A stretch of 36,392 nucleotides of DNA. Source: Actinomadura logoneensis (GTDB lineage: Bacteria; Actinomycetota; Actinomycetes; Streptosporangiales; Streptosporangiaceae). The first letter of the stretch is position 1. Every line of letters begins with the position of its first letter. Both the position numbers and the translations under genes were made by a program. Below the pieces are notes generated by a model. The model was not told the DNA's origin. It ran no database searches and saw nothing but the letters and a program-made list of their open reading frames with translations. Of this stretch, positions 16,476-24,906 are shown piece after piece. The stretch covers positions 1 to 36,392 of the forward strand of contig NZ_QURH01000224.1 of the NCBI RefSeq assembly GCF_003428695.1, read 5' to 3'.

Positions 16476-19253
16476 ATGCGCGACCTTCCAGCCTCTACGA
16501 CGTTCTACGCGACCGAGGCGGCTCTGATCAGAGTCGCCGCCTACCCCCTGGACCTGCATGTCCCGCCCTGGCCGGACCTGACCTGCGATCAGCCGGACGC
16601 GTGGCTGATGTGGCTGCGGGAGGTGTGGGAGCTGCCGGGCTTCGCCGAAGCCGTCACCTGCGCGACCCCCTCCTTCGCCACCCAGGTCACCCGAGTCCTG
16701 GCCGGAGGGGCGCTCCCCATGCGCCGCCTGCGCCGCGTGGTCGAGACCACCGTCCGGTACCTGCTGAGGTGGACCACCCGCGCGACGCCGTTCGGCCAGT
16801 TCGCCGGCGTCGCCCCCGTCGCGTTCGGCGACCACGCGGCGGTCCGATGGGGCCAGCAGCACCGCGACGCCGTCCTTCCCGACGGGCGGTCCATCACCAA
16901 GTGCGCCACGGCGGCCGAGGACGACCTTCCGACGCTGCGGACCGTGCAGGTGGTGACCAACGCCATCGGGTATCGCCGCGGCAAGGCATGGGTCGTCCCC
17001 TGCGCCCGGGCCAAGGACGGCCGCCGGTGGGACACCGAGATCAAGCTGACCGAACCGGTACAGATGGCCCTGGAGACCGCCCGCTCCCCCATCGCGTTTC
17101 CCGAGCTGGCCGCCAAGGTCGCCCCTCATGTCGCCCATGGCACCGGCGAGGCCGAACAGTTGTGTCGCGCGTTGGTGCAGGCCGGGGCGCTGCTGTCAGC
17201 GGTCCGGCCGCCCATGACCGTGACTGACCCCACCGCGCATCTGGCGAACCACCTCCCGGCGGACGCCCTGCCCGGACCTGGCGGCCACGCCTCGGTGGAC
17301 CGGCGCGTCGACTGCTCGGCGACGCTGCCCCCGCCGGTCGTCGAGGAGGTGTGCCGGGCCGCCGACGCCCTCGTGGCCGTGGCACCGCGCCTGCCGGGTT
17401 GGGTCGCCTACCACGAGGCGTTCATCGAGCGGTGGGGGCCGGGCGCGGCCGTGCCGCTCCGCGAGGTCGTCACCGTCTTGGGGTTCCCTGCCGGATACCG
17501 GGGATCCACCCGTCGAGAGCTCCCGCTGCTGACCGCCCGGGACGCGCTGTTGGCAGACCTGGCGCAGCGTTCTGCGCTGGACGGCTGCGCCGAGATCGTC
17601 CTCCACGATGACCTGATCGCGGCGCTGCGCGGCAACGACGACCGTCCTCCGATCCCTCATACTGAGCTGCGGTTCGCCCTGGCCGCCGACACGCTCAACG
17701 ACCTGGATCGGGGCGCGTTCACGCTGACGGTGTTAAGCGGCGCCCGCCATGCCGGAGTCGCTGCGGCACGGTTCCTGCATCTGCTCACCTGCGCTGAACG
17801 GGAACGGTTCCGCCGCGTCTACAGCACCCTGCCGACCGCTCTACCGGGCGCGACCACCGTGCAGCTGTCGGCGCCTCCTCTGGAGCCCCGGCTCGCCGCG
17901 CTCGCTCGCACTCCCGAGCTCCTGCCCGTGCTGCCCGTCGGCGACTTCCAGCCCGCCCCGGCATGCACGCTGGAGGACCTGGCGGTCGCCGGTGACGGCG
18001 ACCGGTTGTGGCTGGCGTCCCTCGCCACGGGCCGCCCCGTCGAGCCTCTTCTGCTGAACAGCGTGCTGCTGCCGTCCCTCCAGCAGCCGATCGTCCGGTT
18101 CCTCGCTGAGATCTGGACGGCCTGGACAGCACCGTGCGCGCCGTTCGACTGGGGGCGCGCTCGCGAACTCGCGTACCTGCCCAGGATCCGGCGGGGCCGC
18201 ACCATCCTGCATCCCGCCCGCTGGACCATCCACCAGGCTGACCTGCCCGACCGCACCGCGTCATGGGCGCGTTGGCGCAGTGCCTGGGACCGGCACCGGA
18301 TGTCGCGACGTCTTCCTGGCCAGGTGCTGATCGGTGACGACGACGTCCGGCTGCGCCTGGACCTGGACGACCCCGCCCAGGCGGTGCTCCTACGCGACCA
18401 GCTCGACCGGCATAAGAGCGCCGTCCTCACCGAAGCCCCCGAGCCGCCCGGATGGCTGGCGGGCAGGCCCGCCGAATTCCTCATCACCCTCGTCGCCACA
18501 GGCCCCCGCCCCGTACCGCGCCCGGCCCGGCCTGTCATCACGCTCCAGCACCGTCCCGCCCGATCGCGCTGGTTGGACGCACGACTCTTCGGCACAGCGG
18601 AGGCCATCCTCGCCGAACTCCACCGGGCACCGCCCAACTTCCCGGCAGGCTGCTGGTTCCTGCGCTATCCCACCCCAGCCCCTCACGTGCGGTTTCGGAT
18701 CCCGCTGGCCGATCCCAGCCAGTTCACCCCCGTCGCCCAAAAGATCGCCGAGTGGGCGGAACACCTGGACAAGGAGGGCGTCCTCACCGACTACGTCCTT
18801 GCCACCTACCGGCCCGAGGCCCGCCACGGAAGCAGGACGGCCCTGGCTGCGGCCGAAGCAGTGTTCGCCGCCGACTCCCGCGCCGTCCTGGAGCGCCTGG
18901 CCGGCGACCGGCAGGCGGCCACGGCCGCCGGGATGATCGCGATCGCCGACGGATTCACCGAGGACGGCGCCGCCTGGCTCGTCGAGCATGTGCCGCATCG
19001 CAGCGGCCCGCGCCTGCCCCCGGCCCAGCTGTCGCGCGTCAACTCCTTCGGCCCGCAACCCGAGCTCGCCGCTGCCCTGAAGACCTACCGGGCCGAGGCC
19101 GACCGGGACGGCCTGGACACCGACCAGATCCTCGCCGACCTCCTGCACCTGCACCACGCTCGCGCGATCGGCGTCGACTCCGTCTCCGAGCGGGAATGCC
19201 TGCGCCTCGCCCGCGCCGCCGCCCACAGCGCCCTGGTCCGCAGGCCATCATGA
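16476..19253 (+). CDS. lanB: Class I lanthipeptide dehydratase LanB
   Basis: A 925-residue dehydratase that removes water from Ser/Thr of the precursor by glutamylation from Glu-tRNA and glutamate elimination. The N-terminal glutamylation domain has the family start (ATEAALIRVAAYPLD), the LRWTTRATPFGQFAGV block (TPFG motif, about residues 97-112) and later regions. The C-terminal elimination/SpaB_C domain (from about residue 665) has GCWFLRYPTPAPHVRFRI, VLATYRPEARHGS and the LHHARAIG end region. Full length for the family, so both half-reactions should be in one chain. The next gene overlaps its stop by four bases (ATGA). No own transporter or protease gene is present in the cluster. Confidence 0.94.
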   Translation: MRDLPASTTFYATEAALIRVAAYPLDLHVPPWPDLTCDQPDAWLMWLREVWELPGFAEAVTCATPSFATQVTRVLAGGALPMRRLRRVVETTVRYLLRWTTRATPFGQFAGVAPVAFGDHAAVRWGQQHRDAVLPDGRSITKCATAAEDDLPTLRTVQVVTNAIGYRRGKAWVVPCARAKDGRRWDTEIKLTEPVQMALETARSPIAFPELAAKVAPHVAHGTGEAEQLCRALVQAGALLSAVRPPMTVTDPTAHLANHLPADALPGPGGHASVDRRVDCSATLPPPVVEEVCRAADALVAVAPRLPGWVAYHEAFIERWGPGAAVPLREVVTVLGFPAGYRGSTRRELPLLTARDALLADLAQRSALDGCAEIVLHDDLIAALRGNDDRPPIPHTELRFALAADTLNDLDRGAFTLTVLSGARHAGVAAARFLHLLTCAERERFRRVYSTLPTALPGATTVQLSAPPLEPRLAALARTPELLPVLPVGDFQPAPACTLEDLAVAGDGDRLWLASLATGRPVEPLLLNSVLLPSLQQPIVRFLAEIWTAWTAPCAPFDWGRARELAYLPRIRRGRTILHPARWTIHQADLPDRTASWARWRSAWDRHRMSRRLPGQVLIGDDDVRLRLDLDDPAQAVLLRDQLDRHKSAVLTEAPEPPGWLAGRPAEFLITLVATGPRPVPRPARPVITLQHRPARSRWLDARLFGTAEAILAELHRAPPNFPAGCWFLRYPTPAPHVRFRIPLADPSQFTPVAQKIAEWAEHLDKEGVLTDYVLATYRPEARHGSRTALAAAEAVFAADSRAVLERLAGDRQAATAAGMIAIADGFTEDGAAWLVEHVPHRSGPRLPPAQLSRVNSFGPQPELAAALKTYRAEADRDGLDTDQILADLLHLHHARAIGVDSVSERECLRLARAAAHSALVRRPS

Positions 19254-20323
19254 ACCCAGCCCAGAACCTTGCCGAGGGAGCCGTCGGCGTCGCCCTGCTC
19301 CACTTGGAGAACGGCTGCTGGCAGGACGCGTTCACCGCTCTGGAGGCAGCCGTCGCCGACGGCGTCAGCATCGCCGACGGTGCCAGTCTCTACTTCGGGG
19401 CACCCGCCCTGGCGTTCGTCCTCGCCGCAGCCGATCATCCCGGCCTCGCCCGCGCCAAGGCCACCGCGGCAGCAGGAACGGCGCTGGTGACCCAGCGACG
19501 CCTGGAGGCCGCTCATCGCCGCATCGACCACCGTCAGCACACCCCCTACGGGGAGTTTGACCTCATCCGGGGCCTGACCGGGCTGGGTGTCGCCCTACGC
19601 CGCATCGGTGACCAGGCACTGCTCCGCGAGATCTTGGCCTACCTGGTCCGACTCACCGAACCCATCCACGGTCTGCCCGGTTGGTGGTGCCGCACCGGCC
19701 CCAACCGCACCCGGCCCGGCCCTGCGGGCGGCCACAGCAACCACGGGCTGGCCCATGGCATCACCGGGCCACTGGCTCTGCTGGCACTCGCCTTGCTCGA
19801 CGGCGTCGAAGTCGACGGGCAGCGCGCGGCGATCATCCGGATCTGCGCGTGGCTGGACCAGTGGGAGCACAGGGACGACAACGGCCGGTGGTGGCCGGAG
19901 ATCGTCTCCCTCCGCCAACTTGAGCAGGACGGCGCCGGGCTCGGGGGACCGACGCGGGCATCCTGGTGCTACGGCACCCCCGGCATCGCCCGCGCCCAGC
20001 AGCTCGCCGCCCGCGCCTTGGACGAACCCGTCCGCCAACGCGCCGCCGAAGCCGCGTTCACCTCGTGCCTTACCGACCCCCGCCAAGCCGACCGGCTCAC
20101 CGGCCGGGGACTCTGCCACGGCACCGGCGGCCTCCTGGCGACCGGCCGGCGGGTCGCCGCTGACGCTCCCACCCCGGTCCCGCTCACACCTTTGCTGCTG
20201 CGGCACCAGCGCGCCACCGCCGCCCCCGACGAGCCGGACGGCCTCCTCGACGGAGCCGCGGGCGTCGCCCTGGCCACCGCAGGCGTCACCTCGTCCTGGG
20301 ACGCCTGCCTCCTGCTCTGCTGA
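19250..20323 (+). CDS. lanC: Lanthipeptide cyclase LanC
   Basis: A 357-residue zinc enzyme that adds Cys thiols onto dehydrated residues. The zinc ligands are in place: SWCYG (Cys240) and LCHGTGG (Cys289, His290). The catalytic-His region NHGLAHGITGP (His165/His169) also fits the LanC pattern, as do repeated GxxG turns (LIRGLTGLGVAL, LDGAAGVALA) of the alpha/alpha barrel. Start ATG 19250 overlaps the lanB stop as ATGA. It ends 22 bases before the next gene. Confidence 0.94.
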   Translation: MNPAQNLAEGAVGVALLHLENGCWQDAFTALEAAVADGVSIADGASLYFGAPALAFVLAAADHPGLARAKATAAAGTALVTQRRLEAAHRRIDHRQHTPYGEFDLIRGLTGLGVALRRIGDQALLREILAYLVRLTEPIHGLPGWWCRTGPNRTRPGPAGGHSNHGLAHGITGPLALLALALLDGVEVDGQRAAIIRICAWLDQWEHRDDNGRWWPEIVSLRQLEQDGAGLGGPTRASWCYGTPGIARAQQLAARALDEPVRQRAAEAAFTSCLTDPRQADRLTGRGLCHGTGGLLATGRRVAADAPTPVPLTPLLLRHQRATAAPDEPDGLLDGAAGVALATAGVTSSWDACLLLC

Positions 20324-20345
20324 CTCCCCTCAAGGAGAGACGACC

Positions 20346-21125
20346 ATGCCCGACACCAACTGGACGCAGGTCAACCTCACCTTCCCTGGCAACAGCGCCC
20401 GCGAGCGCGAACTCAAGGCCGTCGCCCACCTGCGCCGGATCCTGCCGGACGCCGAAGCAGACGGCCTCATCGCCGCCTGGTTCTTCACCCGCAAAGGACA
20501 CTGGCGCATCCGCTACCTGCCCGCTGCGGACGCCAGCACCGGCCCGCCCGTTCACCGCCTCCTCACCCAAGGCGTCGAGGCCACCAGCGACATCTACGAG
20601 CCAGAGACCCACGCCTTCGGCGGCACAACGTCGATGGCCATCGCGCACCAGCTCTTCCACGCCGACAGCCGCCACCTCCTCACCTACCTCAGCAGCAGCA
20701 CCGACAACCGCCGAGAGCTGTCCATCGTCCTGAGCACCGCCTTCATGCGCGCCGCCGGCCTGGAGTTCGGCGAGCAAGGTGACGTCTGGGCCCGGATAGC
20801 CGACCAGCGCGCGCCTCTGCGGACGGACCGGCCGCCCGCCTCGACCTGGGCGACGTTCACTGGCAACGTCCGTGAGCTTCTCCTCGGCAACCTCCGCGGC
20901 GACGACCTCACCACCACGTGGGTCCAGGCGTTTCAGCGTGCGGGAGAACAACTGCGCCACCTGCGAGAGCAAGGCCACCTCACCCGCGGAATCCGCGCCG
21001 TAGCCGCCGAACACGCGATCTTCCATTGGAACCGGATCGGGATCCTGGGCCCCACCCAGGCAGTCCTGGCCCGCGCCGCTGCAGACGCTGTCTTCGGCGA
21101 ACGACCCCGGGTGAGCGAGCAGTAG
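20346..21125 (+). CDS. Stand-alone SpaB_C (thiopeptide-type bacteriocin biosynthesis) protein
   Basis: A 259-residue protein homologous to the elimination domain of LanB: WTQVNLTFPGNSARERELKAV at the start, WFFTRKGHWRIRYLPA, YEPETHAFGGTTSMAIAHQLFHADS and the C-terminal HWNRIGILGPTQAVLARA helix. Start ATG 20346 has AAGGAGAG upstream. LanB in this cluster already has such a domain, so this copy should do a second step. In thiopeptide and other RiPP systems stand-alone members perform glutamate elimination, cycloaddition or other chemistry. FxLD clusters commonly carry this gene. The stop codon abuts the right flanking repeat. Confidence 0.9.
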   Translation: MPDTNWTQVNLTFPGNSARERELKAVAHLRRILPDAEADGLIAAWFFTRKGHWRIRYLPAADASTGPPVHRLLTQGVEATSDIYEPETHAFGGTTSMAIAHQLFHADSRHLLTYLSSSTDNRRELSIVLSTAFMRAAGLEFGEQGDVWARIADQRAPLRTDRPPASTWATFTGNVRELLLGNLRGDDLTTTWVQAFQRAGEQLRHLREQGHLTRGIRAVAAEHAIFHWNRIGILGPTQAVLARAAADAVFGERPRVSEQ

Positions 21126-21256
21126 AGCGTACGGACGGTGGGGTACTCATGCTCGATCGGGATGTGTGGCACGCACTCTGCGGAGCGCTCACAAGGGCGG
21201 CACCACGGTCGTCGGCCGCTGATCGGCGTGCTTGGTTGGTGCGCGGTCGGGAGAGG
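21126..21256 (+). repeat. Right copy of the flanking repeat: 3' fragment of a DUF397 gene
   Basis: Begins one base after the SpaB_C stop. It encodes RTDGGVLMLDRDVWHALCGALT, the C-terminal half of DUF397 copy 3, with 69 bases identical to 12927-12995. A one-base deletion (CACAAAGGG to CACAAGGG) then shifts the frame, and later positions have diverged. There is no 5' half of a DUF397 gene here, so it is a remnant and marks the right edge of the cassette. Confidence 0.88.
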
Positions 21257-21285
21257 CGGGCGCGGGCTCGGTTCGGGTGGGTGTT

Positions 21286-21795
21286 CTACCGGTGTGGTTC
21301 GGTGGCGAGGGCTCGTCTTAGTGCTTTGACGATCTGGTCGGCGTTGAAGCGCTGGGCGGCGGCGGTTTCCGCCTGGTCCAGGGCTGAGGCCAGTTCGTCG
21401 GCGCGGGCCGTGCGCAGGATGGCGATGAGCCAGGCTTCCAGGTCGTCCGCCGACTCCGGGAGTTCCAGTTGTTCCGGGGTCGGCGTGAATACCGCACGTC
21501 GTGCGCCGGACGGGCGGGGCGCCTGGGACGGGTCCAGCGGATCGGGTGGCGGTGCGGCCGGGTCGGGCCAGCCGGCTGCGGCGGAAGCGTAGGGCCCGGG
21601 CTCCAAGCCGACGCGGAAGGGGTGCACGCACACCGGGAAGCCGGTGGCGATGTCGACGCGGTAGCCGCGGTCGCGGTCGAAGCCGTAGCGGGCCCCGGGG
21701 CGGTCGACGACGTCGAACTCCCCCAGGGCGAGCTTCTGCGCCGGGCAGATCACGCAGCAGTCGTCCGCCCACTCGGGACGTCGAGCATCGGCCAC
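21286..21795 (-). CDS. Hypothetical protein with N-terminal CxxC pair
   Basis: A 169-residue protein I do not recognise. The N-terminal half has a DDCCVICPAQ motif and short beta-like segments (FDRDRGYRVDIATGFPVCVHPF). The middle is a Pro/Ala-rich linker. The C-terminal third is helical (ADDLEAWLIAILRTARADELASALDQAETAA, split by normal turns) and ends in IVKALRRALA. Codon use is normal for the genome. It lies just outside the right flanking repeat and reads towards it, so it was probably next to the DUF397 genes before the cassette arrived. Confidence 0.72.
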   Translation of the reverse strand: MADARRPEWADDCCVICPAQKLALGEFDVVDRPGARYGFDRDRGYRVDIATGFPVCVHPFRVGLEPGPYASAAAGWPDPAAPPPDPLDPSQAPRPSGARRAVFTPTPEQLELPESADDLEAWLIAILRTARADELASALDQAETAAAQRFNADQIVKALRRALATEPHR

Positions 21796-21882
21796 ACCGT
21801 CAGGATGTCAGCCGTCCGGCGGGGGTGCCGGGCGTGTCGGGCGTGTCGGAGAGCGCGCCGGCCGAGTTCTTCAGGCGGAGGG

Positions 21883-22203
21883 TCATCTTTCGCGGCGGTC
21901 GGCGGTGACCACGGATTCGAGGAGGCCGGGGAAGGCTTCCTCCACCTCGTCGCGGCGGAGGGTGTTCATGCGGGCGGTGCCCGCGTAGTGCTGCCGGATC
22001 AGGCCCGCTTCGCGCAGGACGTTGAAGTGGTGGGTGGCGGTGGACTTGCTGACCGTGAGGTCGAAGCCGCCGCACTTGATGGCGTCGTCGGAGTCCCAGA
22101 GCCGGGTGACGATGCCGCGGCGCACCGGGTCGACGAGGGCTTCGAGGATCTGCTGGAGCGTCACGTCCCCGAGGGACGGGTGGGGCGGGGTGCGGTCGTC
22201 CAT
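21883..22203 (-). CDS. ArsR-type winged-helix transcriptional regulator
   Basis: A 106-residue HTH protein: TLQQILEALVDPVRRGIVTR, then the recognition helix SKSTATHHFNVLREAGLIRQ and the wing GTARMNTLRRDEVEEAFPGLL. It has no metal-binding Cys pair of ArsR itself (only Cys in KCGGFDL), so it is likely a small-molecule-responsive member. The start ATG 22201-22203 gives MDDRTPPHPSLGD; a longer frame from 22242 (MDVKLRW) is possible but would run through the probable operator. Divergent from the oxidoreductase at 22303, which it probably represses. Confidence 0.87.
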   Translation of the reverse strand: MDDRTPPHPSLGDVTLQQILEALVDPVRRGIVTRLWDSDDAIKCGGFDLTVSKSTATHHFNVLREAGLIRQHYAGTARMNTLRRDEVEEAFPGLLESVVTADRRER

Positions 22204-22302
22204 GGCCCCATCGTACGACAACCATCGAAGTTTGACATCCATCGAACTTAGGCGTTCACTGATCACCGTCGGACGGACGAGACGAACGAAGGACGGTCCA
22301 CG
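22204..22302. promoter_or_regulatory. Probable operator/promoter region of the ArsR-oxidoreductase pair
   Basis: Two direct copies of CCATCGAA (22222-22229 and 22239-22246) lie 17 bases apart, start to start, between the divergent genes. The plus strand has a TTGACA hexamer (22232-22237) between them as a possible -35 for the oxidoreductase; no strong -10 follows at 17-18 bases. The layout suggests repressor binding over the promoter. Confidence 0.45.
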
Positions 22303-23301
22303 ATGGCCAGGACGGTGTTGTTCCACGAGCTCGGCGGCCCCGAGGTCATGCGGGTCGAGGACGTCGCGGTCGGCGAGCCGGGGCCCGGCGAGATCCGGAT
22401 CCGGGTGGACGCCTTCGGGCTCAACCGCGCCGAGGCGCTGTTCCGCGAGGGGCGGTACATCGACCCGGTGAAGAGCTTCCCCGGGAAGCTGGGATACGAG
22501 GCGGCGGGCGTGGTGGAGGCCGTCGGCGAGGGTGTCGACGGGTTCGAGGTCGGCGACGCGATCAGCACGGTGCCCGCGTTCTCCCAGAACGACTACGGGA
22601 TCTACGCCGAGCAGGCGATCGTGCCCGCCCATGCGGTGCTGCACCGGCCCGAGTACGTGAGCGCGATCGACGGCGCGGCGGTGTGGATGCCCTACGTGAC
22701 CGCGTACGGCGGGCTGGTGGAGGTCGGGCGGATGCGTCCCGGGGACACGGTCGTGCTGAACGCCGCGTCCAGCAGTGTGGGGCTCGCGGCATTGCAGGTC
22801 GCCGAGCGGACGGGCGCGACCGCGATCGCCCTGACGCGCGGCGAGAGCAAGAAGGAGGCGCTGCTCAAGCACGGCGCCGCGCATGTCGTCGTGACCGACA
22901 CCGAGGACATGGTGGAGCGCGTCCGCGAGCTGACCGACGGGCGGGGCGCGGAGTTCGTCTTCGACGCCGTCGCGGGGCCGGGCGTCCTCGACCTGATGAA
23001 GGTCGTCGCGGCGGACGGGATGCTGATCGAGTACGGGATGCTCAGCGGGCAGCCGACGCCGTTCCCCGGGTTCGACCTGGGGATGCCGCCGGTGAACATG
23101 CGGACGTTCACGATGCGTGAGACGTCCCACGACCCGGAGCGGATGCGGCGGGCCGCCGCCTATGTGAACTCGGGCCTGCGGACGGGCGCGTTCCGTCCCG
23201 TCGTGGACCGGACGTTCGAGCTGGCGGAGATCGTCGAGGCGCACCGCCACATGGCCGCGAACAACCAGGTCGGCAAGATCGTCGTCACCGTCGACCGCTG
23301 A
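22303..23301 (+). CDS. MDR-family NAD(P)-dependent oxidoreductase (quinone-oxidoreductase type)
   Basis: A 332-residue medium-chain dehydrogenase/reductase. It has the GroES-like N-terminus (ELGGPEVMRVEDVAV, PGEIRIRVDAFGLNRAE), the PGKLGYEAAGVVEAVGEGV block, and the nucleotide-binding fold with AASSSVGLAALQVAERTGA around residues 153-171. The catalytic zinc Cys is absent (LNRAE replaces it), so it is a zinc-independent quinone reductase or enone reductase. Likely used in detoxification and induced through the divergent ArsR regulator. The last 17 bases overlap the opposite-strand gene ending at 23285. Confidence 0.92.
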   Translation: MARTVLFHELGGPEVMRVEDVAVGEPGPGEIRIRVDAFGLNRAEALFREGRYIDPVKSFPGKLGYEAAGVVEAVGEGVDGFEVGDAISTVPAFSQNDYGIYAEQAIVPAHAVLHRPEYVSAIDGAAVWMPYVTAYGGLVEVGRMRPGDTVVLNAASSSVGLAALQVAERTGATAIALTRGESKKEALLKHGAAHVVVTDTEDMVERVRELTDGRGAEFVFDAVAGPGVLDLMKVVAADGMLIEYGMLSGQPTPFPGFDLGMPPVNMRTFTMRETSHDPERMRRAAAYVNSGLRTGAFRPVVDRTFELAEIVEAHRHMAANNQVGKIVVTVDR

Positions 23302-23704
23302 CGTTCCGGCCCACCAGGACCGCGATGGCCGCGGCGAGGACGGCCATCGCGGGGAAGCCGAACGGGACCGGGTCCTCCGGGGCGACCACGCTCTGCGGCA
23401 GGCAGAGCAGCGCGATGAGCACCTCCAGCACGACCGTCGCGATCCGGACGCCCCGCCCGGCCGTGAGCTTCCAGGAGCAGGCCGCGACGGCCGCGGCGAA
23501 CGCCGCGACGACGAGCCCGAAGACCACGATGAGCGGTGCGAGGCCGGCCGTCAGCTCGTCCGAGGACTGCGTGCCCTTCGAGCCCTCGACCAGCAGGATT
23601 CCGGCGGGGACGGCCAGGAGCACGGCCTGAAGGGCCAGCAGCACGCGGGCCGCGGTGAGGGTCCGGCCGGAGTGGGTGACGCGGTGGTCGGTCGCGGGGG
23701 TCAT
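23285..23704 (-). CDS. Four-helix membrane protein, unknown function
   Basis: A 139-residue protein with a short polar N-terminus (MTPATDHRVTHSG) and four hydrophobic segments: LLALQAVLLAVPAGILLV, LAPLIVVFGLVVAAFAAAV, VRIATVVLEVLIALLCL and FPAMAVLAAAIAVLVG. No motif beyond the helices. The ATG at 23702-23704 fits; the frame extends further upstream only through the 18-bp tandem repeat (as repeated LSTSPP), which is not a plausible N-terminus. Convergent with the oxidoreductase. It lies downstream of the Lrp regulator on the same strand. Confidence 0.75.
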   Translation of the reverse strand: MTPATDHRVTHSGRTLTAARVLLALQAVLLAVPAGILLVEGSKGTQSSDELTAGLAPLIVVFGLVVAAFAAAVAACSWKLTAGRGVRIATVVLEVLIALLCLPQSVVAPEDPVPFGFPAMAVLAAAIAVLVGRNVSGRR

Positions 23705-23756
23705 GCCCCCACGATTCCCCACCGGCCGCCCTTCTCCCACCGTCCGCGTACTCAGA

Positions 23757-23820
23757 GACGTACTCAACGGCGGGGACGTGCTCAGCGGCGGGGACGTGCT
23801 CAGCGGCGGGGACGTGCTCA
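23757..23820. repeat. 18-bp tandem repeat, 3.5 copies
   Basis: Units GACGTRCTCARCGGCGGG at 23757-23774, 23775-23792 and 23793-23810, and a partial unit from 23811. Copies two and three are identical; the first differs at two bases. The array ends at the stop codon of the Lrp gene and lies in the upstream region of the 139-residue membrane protein. Confidence 0.92.
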
Positions 23821-24789
23821 GGCTCGCGGCAGGACGCGGCCCAGGCGTTTGACGTCGCGGATGATCGGGGTCGTCTCGATGCGGGCCACGCCGGGGAGCG
23901 CGGCGGCGCGGTCGGTGAGGTAGCGGTAGAGGTCGTGGGCGTCGCGGCACAGGACGCTGGCGGCCAGGTTGGTCGCGCCGGTGGTGGCGGCGGCGAACAC
24001 GACCTCGGGGTGGGACGCGAGGGCCCGTCCGGCGGCGTCGAGGTCGGCCGGGGCGGCCGTCATCCACAGCCGGGCGCCGTGGCCGAGGCCGACGAGCCGC
24101 GGGTCGAACTCGGCGTAGAAGTGAAGCGCGCCGAGCGAGCGCAGGTGGTCGACGCGGCGGCGGACGGTGGACGCGGACCAGCCTGTCGCGGCGGCGAGGT
24201 CGGGGAGGGCGGTGCGTCCGTCGCGGGCCAGGACGTCCAGGAGGGGGCGGTCGTCCGGGGAGCACTGCGGGATGTCGGACGGGTCGGCGGCGAACTCGGG
24301 CTGCGGGCCGAGCGCGGCGGCCTGTTCCCGGGTCAGGGCGTCCAGGAGGCGGATCGGGCTGGGCGAGCCGTAGAAGACGTGCAGGACCGAGTGCGCCGCG
24401 ACGTCCACGACGCGGCTGGTGCGCGGGAGCTTGTCCAGGAGGAGCCGTTCGGCGTCGTCCGGGGTCGCGGCGCGGGTGATGCACTGCACCTCCGTCCCGC
24501 CGGACACGAGCTGGACCCAGGCCGTGTCGGTGCGGCGGGCCAGCGCCTCGGCCACGGGCGGGGCGGCTCCGGGGGCGCAGCGCAGGCGGAGTAGCCAGCG
24601 GCCGTGGGCGAGGTACCCGGCGGGCGGGACGGCGACGACGCGCAGCAGGTCCGCCGAGCGCAGGCGGCGGTAGCGGCGGGCGACGGTCTGGTCGGAGACG
24701 CCGAGGACCTCGGCGATCCGGTTGAACGGCGCGCGGCCGTCGAGTTGCAGCGCATGGATGACCTGCCGGTCGAGATCGTCGATATCCAC
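23818..24789 (-). CDS. Lrp/AsnC-family regulator with two tandem modules
   Basis: A 323-residue regulator, twice the usual Lrp length. Module one starts with the AsnC HTH (DIDDLDRQVIHALQLDGR, NRIAEVLGVSDQTVARRYRRL) and an effector/RAM-like part (VQLVSGGTEVQCITRA). Module two repeats this (SPDDRPLLDVLARDGRTALP, DLAAATGWSASTVRRRVDHL, then VVFAAATTGATNLAASVLCR). Such double Lrp proteins are typical of actinomycetes and often control an adjacent transporter. The gene is divergent from the DHA2 pump at 24907, its most likely target. Confidence 0.92.
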   Translation of the reverse strand: MDIDDLDRQVIHALQLDGRAPFNRIAEVLGVSDQTVARRYRRLRSADLLRVVAVPPAGYLAHGRWLLRLRCAPGAAPPVAEALARRTDTAWVQLVSGGTEVQCITRAATPDDAERLLLDKLPRTSRVVDVAAHSVLHVFYGSPSPIRLLDALTREQAAALGPQPEFAADPSDIPQCSPDDRPLLDVLARDGRTALPDLAAATGWSASTVRRRVDHLRSLGALHFYAEFDPRLVGLGHGARLWMTAAPADLDAAGRALASHPEVVFAAATTGATNLAASVLCRDAHDLYRYLTDRAAALPGVARIETTPIIRDVKRLGRVLPRA

Positions 24790-24906
24790 CGACTCAGGGT
24801 AGGAGATGTCGAGATCCGCTCATTTCCCCGCCCTTGCCTGGTGGCGCGCCGGAGGGCGGACGAGAGTCGCCCCGTGATCGACGGAACGACTCGGAAGGAT
24901 CCGGAC

